A stretch of 6,940 nucleotides of DNA, taken from NCBI GenBank assembly GCA_023411405.1, contig JAEYOU010000097.1:1-6940 (forward strand), given 5' to 3'. The position numbers and the translations under genes were made by a program. This DNA comes from Pseudomonadota bacterium. GTDB lineage: Bacteria; Myxococcota; Myxococcia; Myxococcales; Anaeromyxobacteraceae. Position 1 is the first letter of the stretch. Every line of letters starts with the position of its first letter. Positions 4,045 to 6,940 of this stretch are shown piece by piece. Below the pieces are notes generated by a model. It was not told where the DNA came from and did not search any database. It saw only the letters and a list, made by a program, of their open reading frames with translations.

Positions 4045-5673
4045 ATGCGCTGGATCGCTCCTGCCGAGAAGGACCTCGCGACCGAAACGTTGGAGAAGCG
4101 GCTCTGGGCGGCCGCGGACGAGCTTCGCGCCAACAGCGGCTTGACGTCGGCTCAGTACAGCCAGCCCGTTCTCGGCCTCATTTTTCTCCGGTTCGCGGAC
4201 GCGAAGTTCGTCGCGCGCCGGGCCGAACTCGAGAAGGCGGCGACCGGGCGGCGCGGTTCACGTGTGGATGATCCGGGCAGCTACCACTCCAAGGGCGTGA
4301 TCTACCTGCCCAAGAGCGCGCGGTTCGGCGAGCTGCTCGACTATCCCGAGGGCGGCAAGGACGCGAAGTCCCTCGGCCAGGCGGTCGACGACGCGATGCG
4401 CTCGATCGAGCGCGACAACCCGCAGCTCGCCGGCGTCCTGCCGAAGACCTACCAGGCGTTCAACGCGCGCCTCCTCAAGGAGCTCCTCAAGACGTTCTCG
4501 ACCATTCCGGTGGACCTCGAGGGCGACTCGTTCGGAAGGATCTACGAGTACTTCCTCGGCGAGTTCGCCATGGCCGAGGGCCAGGGGGGCGGCGAGTTCT
4601 ACACGCCGATCTCGATCGTGCGGCTGCTGGTCGAGGTCCTCGAGCCGTTCAAGGGGCGCGTGCTCGACCCCGCGTGCGGCTCCGGCGGCATGTTCGTCCA
4701 GAGCGCCCGCTTCGTCGCGGAGCACCGGAAGAACGGCAACGGGGGAGGGCTGTCGATCCACGGCGTGGAGAAGGTCGACTCCACTGGTCGCCTGTGCCGC
4801 ATGAACCTCGCCGTTCACGGGCTCGAGGGGGACATCCGGCACGGCGGTGACATCAACAGCTACTACGACGATCCCCACAACGCGGTCGGCCGGTTCGACT
4901 TCGTGCTCGCGAACCCGCCGTTCAACGTCAACAACATCGACAAGGACCGACTGAAGGATGCGACGGGCCCCGGCCGTCGGTTCCCGTTCGGCCTGCCGAA
5001 GCCCGACAACGGGAACTACGTCTGGATTCAGCTCTTCTACTCCGCGCTCGATGCGACCGGCCGGGCCGGGTTCGTCATGGCGAACTCGGCGTCCGACGCG
5101 CGCGCCTCCGAGATGGAACTGCGCAAGCAGCTCGTCGAGTCTCACGCCGTCGACGTTATCGTCTCGGTCGGTTCGAACATGTTCTACACGGTGACCCTAC
5201 CGTGCACGCTCTGGTTCCTCGACCGCGGAAAGCCGAAGAGTCGCCAGGACAAGGCGCTCTTCCTCGACGCGCGGCATGTGTACCGCCAGGTCGACCGCGC
5301 CCACCGAGAGTGGACCGAGGCGCAGATCGGGTTCCTCGCGAACGTTGTTCGCCTCTATCGCGGCGAGGAGTTGGACCTCACATTCGGCGGCGATGAGGCC
5401 GGAGCCAAGCTGCGCGATGTGTTCGGCAAGAAGCCGAAGTACGCGGACGTTCCTGGGTTCTGCAGAGTGGCAACGATCGAGGAAATCGAAGCGCAGGGCT
5501 GGAGCCTCAATCCAGGGCGATACGTCGGTGTCGCTCCCGGGGAGGACGTCAGCGACGAGGACTTCAGGGAGCAGTTCGAGGCACTGAACGAGGAATTCGA
5601 GAGGCTCACAGCCGAAGCGCGGAAGCTAGAGAAGACGATTTCGAAGAACGCGGCGGAGATCTTGGGGGAGTGA
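4045..5673 (+). CDS. hsdM: Type I restriction-modification N6-adenine methyltransferase subunit
   Basis: HsdM transfers a methyl group from S-adenosylmethionine to N6 of adenine, guided by HsdS. The start is ATG at 4045 (542 residues), where the conserved MRWIAPAEKD begins and GAGGT lies 11 bases upstream; a GTG at 3973 is in frame but has no support. Residues about 10-150 are the HsdM N-terminal helical domain. GGGEFYTP at 181-188 is motif X. DPACGSGG at 208-215 is the SAM-binding motif I. NPPF at 290-293 is the catalytic motif IV. A charged, likely coiled-coil tail at about 504-535 would contact HsdS. The length and motifs are those of an intact, probably active enzyme. Its TGA overlaps the hsdS ATG by one base, so the two are co-translated. 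No hsdR is in the window. Confidence 0.95.
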   Translation: MRWIAPAEKDLATETLEKRLWAAADELRANSGLTSAQYSQPVLGLIFLRFADAKFVARRAELEKAATGRRGSRVDDPGSYHSKGVIYLPKSARFGELLDYPEGGKDAKSLGQAVDDAMRSIERDNPQLAGVLPKTYQAFNARLLKELLKTFSTIPVDLEGDSFGRIYEYFLGEFAMAEGQGGGEFYTPISIVRLLVEVLEPFKGRVLDPACGSGGMFVQSARFVAEHRKNGNGGGLSIHGVEKVDSTGRLCRMNLAVHGLEGDIRHGGDINSYYDDPHNAVGRFDFVLANPPFNVNNIDKDRLKDATGPGRRFPFGLPKPDNGNYVWIQLFYSALDATGRAGFVMANSASDARASEMELRKQLVESHAVDVIVSVGSNMFYTVTLPCTLWFLDRGKPKSRQDKALFLDARHVYRQVDRAHREWTEAQIGFLANVVRLYRGEELDLTFGGDEAGAKLRDVFGKKPKYADVPGFCRVATIEEIEAQGWSLNPGRYVGVAPGEDVSDEDFREQFEALNEEFERLTAEARKLEKTISKNAAEILGE

Positions 5674-6794
5674 TGTCTTCCTGGGACGTTGTCACTCTTG
5701 CGGAGTGCGTCGACCTTCTCGCGGGCTTCGCGTTCAAGAGCAGCGGTTTCCTACCCACGGCAGACGGCGGTGTCCCTCTTGTCAAGGGTGAGAACCTCTC
5801 CCAAGGCCGCATTCTGTGGTCTCAGTCACGCTACTGGCCCGAGCGCGAGTACGACACGTACGCCAAGTATCAGTTGCGTGCCGGCGACGTCGTCGTGGCA
5901 ATGGATCGCCCTTGGGTACCGGCTGGGCTGAAGTGGTCAGTTATCGGGGACACCGACCCGAAGGCACTCCTGGTCCAGCGCTGCGCACGCCTGCGAACTC
6001 GGTCGCCGAAGCTCCTGCAGAGTTACCTGCGGTACGTGATCGGAGGCGGGCTGTTCGAGGAGTACATTCGTCCGATCACGACCGGCGTGAACGTCCCGCA
6101 CATTAGTGGCGCTCAGATCCTGGCGTTCAGATTCGCGCTGCCGTCGATCAATGAGCAGCAACGCATTGTTGACGTTCTCACCCCGTACGAGGAACTCATC
6201 GAGAACTGCGCGCGACGTATTCAACTACTCGAGGATGCAGCGCGCATTCTTTACGGTGAGTGGTTCATCTCGTTCCGGTACCCCGGTCATGAGAAGGTGC
6301 CGCTCGTCGAAACGCTCCTCGGGCGAATCCCGAAAGGTTGGCGCGTCGAGCGCCTAGATACGAGCGCACGAGTTCATCGTGGGCGCTCATATCGCTCGAC
6401 CGATCTCGCGCACGACGGCGGCGTGCCATTCGTGAACCTGAAGTGCATCGACCGCGACGGAGGGTTTCGACGCGGCGGTATCAAGCGCTTTGTCGGGTCT
6501 GCGCCCGAATCGCACTCCGTGCGGACGGGCGACATCGTCCTAGCCGTTACCGACATGACTCAGGAGGTATCCGCCCGGCCGACCGCACGTAGCGGGCCAG
6601 CGGGGAGCGTGAGAGGCTTCGGCGACTGCGAGTGGGATCAGGCGACCGCAGCTTGGCGCGCGGCAGCCCAGGCGGGCGGTAGCAGCTCGCCGAGGCGGTG
6701 GTTGGGCCAGCCGCCCGCGAGCTTCTGGAAGACATCGGTGAGGTACGCGAGCGGATCGATGTCGGCCAGCATGCAGGTGGAGAGCACGGTGTAG
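5673..6794 (+). CDS. hsdS: Type I R-M specificity subunit, truncated by IS66 insertion
   Basis: HsdS normally recognises a bipartite DNA target through two target-recognition domains (TRDs). The start is ATG at 5673, sharing a base with the hsdM stop, with GGGGGAG just upstream. Residues 1-150 form TRD1, ending in the typical GVNVPHISGAQIL. Residues 159-200 are the central conserved helix (INEQQRIVDVL...ILYGEWF). TRD2 begins at RIPKGWRVERL (219-229) and runs to the characteristic GDIVLAVTDMTQE (286-298). After Glu298 (6566) similarity stops abruptly: the next 75 codons are IS66 DNA read in a meaningless frame to the stop at 6794. Most of TRD2 and the distal conserved helix are therefore missing. 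The product may be inactive or may work as a half-subunit dimer. Base use looks less GC-rich than in neighbouring genes, hinting at separate origin. Confidence 0.88.
   Translation: MSSWDVVTLAECVDLLAGFAFKSSGFLPTADGGVPLVKGENLSQGRILWSQSRYWPEREYDTYAKYQLRAGDVVVAMDRPWVPAGLKWSVIGDTDPKALLVQRCARLRTRSPKLLQSYLRYVIGGGLFEEYIRPITTGVNVPHISGAQILAFRFALPSINEQQRIVDVLTPYEELIENCARRIQLLEDAARILYGEWFISFRYPGHEKVPLVETLLGRIPKGWRVERLDTSARVHRGRSYRSTDLAHDGGVPFVNLKCIDRDGGFRRGGIKRFVGSAPESHSVRTGDIVLAVTDMTQEVSARPTARSGPAGSVRGFGDCEWDQATAAWRAAAQAGGSSSPRRWLGQPPASFWKTSVRYASGSMSASMQVESTV
6559..6566. other. Putative target-site duplication of IS66 (one copy)
   Basis: CTCAGGAG directly precedes the IS end. IS66-family elements usually duplicate 8 bp, so the same octamer is expected beyond the other IS end, outside this window. 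Only one copy can be seen. Confidence 0.35.
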
Positions 6795-6940
6795 GCGATC
6801 GCGGCGCGCTCCCCGCCCTGGTCCGATCCGGCGAAGAGGTAGTTGGCCCTGCCCACGGCCACCTGACGCAGCTCGCGCTCCGAGGCCGTGTTGTCGATCG
6901 GCAGGCGCCCGTCCTCGAGGAAGCGCTTCAGGCTCTCCCA
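6567..6940 (-). mobile_element. IS66-family insertion sequence, right end (partial)
   Basis: The element enters hsdS at the 6566/6567 junction and runs off the window. Its end reads GTATCCGCCCGGCC from the junction, in keeping with the GTA...-type termini of IS66-family elements (from memory). The transposase gene ends 71 bases from the junction, also typical. The left end, the accessory genes tnpA/tnpB and most of tnpC are outside the window. Confidence 0.85.
6638..6940 (-). CDS. tnpC: IS66 family transposase (TnpC), C-terminal part
   Basis: The last 100 residues are present, read from the window edge at 6940 to TGA at 6638-6640. The sequence starts WESLKRFLEDGRLPIDN and continues TASERELRQVAVGR, the region that carries the third catalytic acid (Glu in SEREL, about residue 21 of this fragment) of the DDE transposase. 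NYLFAGSDQGGERAA and the closing LLPPAWAAAR are equally characteristic of the IS66 C-terminal domain. No frameshift is visible. An internal methionine (6862) is not the true start. The gene is antisense to the interrupted hsdS. Confidence 0.93.
   Translation of the reverse strand, partial: WESLKRFLEDGRLPIDNTASERELRQVAVGRANYLFAGSDQGGERAAIAYTVLSTCMLADIDPLAYLTDVFQKLAGGWPNHRLGELLPPAWAAARQAAVA

Noticed and set aside
4256..4270. Second CACGTG-containing, parS-like stretch in hsdM (GGTTCACGTGTGGA)
   Set aside because: The left half resembles parS but the right half does not pair; it is not a palindrome and lies in conserved coding sequence.
4258..5145. 295-residue minus-strand open frame opposite hsdM
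   Set aside because: It lies fully within hsdM, whose motifs are intact; the antisense translation resembles no family and is V/E/L/R-rich as expected for a shadow.

Overview
The window is GC-rich throughout, with coding regions strongly biased to G/C at third codon positions. That bias and the style of the integrase suggest a high-GC proteobacterium or myxobacterium-like organism. This is only a weak inference, because no phylogenetic marker gene is present. The layout is that of the tRNA-proximal end of an integrative element (genomic island), and an insertion sequence has later invaded the cargo at the right edge.

Left flank (1-748): a convincing protein gene is absent. The stretch holds GC-rich palindromes, including one REP-like hairpin at 61-89, and ends in a plausible stable-RNA promoter (672-700). 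An intact tRNA-Phe(GAA) follows at 749-821, with a textbook intrinsic terminator at 843-885.

Integration module (760-2568, minus strand): a tyrosine recombinase points at the tRNA, and its reading frame runs through the terminator and into the tRNA antisense strand. Immediately upstream are a small helix-turn-helix (excisionase/AlpA-like) protein and a ribbon-helix-helix-like protein. They abut or overlap as a compact operon, RHH -> HTH -> int. A 10-bp direct repeat (2585-2594, 2597-2606) lies just upstream of the RHH start.

Middle (2607-4044): a mainly non-coding stretch carries nested perfect inverted repeats (18-bp arms enclosing a 15-bp-arm hairpin) and a 12-bp tandem repeat. Next to it is a ParB/Spo0J-family gene on the minus strand with no ParA in view. 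The 3' end of parB contains a perfect 18-bp palindrome with a CACGTG core that resembles a parS site and could be its cognate site.

Right part (4045-6940): a type I restriction-modification methyltransferase gene, hsdM, overlaps hsdS by 1 nt. hsdS is broken after codon 298, inside its second target-recognition domain, by an IS66-family element whose right end and transposase C-terminus fill the rest of the window. No hsdR is present here; it may lie beyond the IS.

Taken together, this is an island integrated at tRNA-Phe, carrying its own recombination and possibly stability functions plus a type I R-M cargo whose specificity subunit is truncated. No wholly new system can be demonstrated from this window. 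The most unusual parts are the parS-like palindrome within parB, the nested inverted-repeat region, and the integrase gene whose end is encoded by the attachment region.
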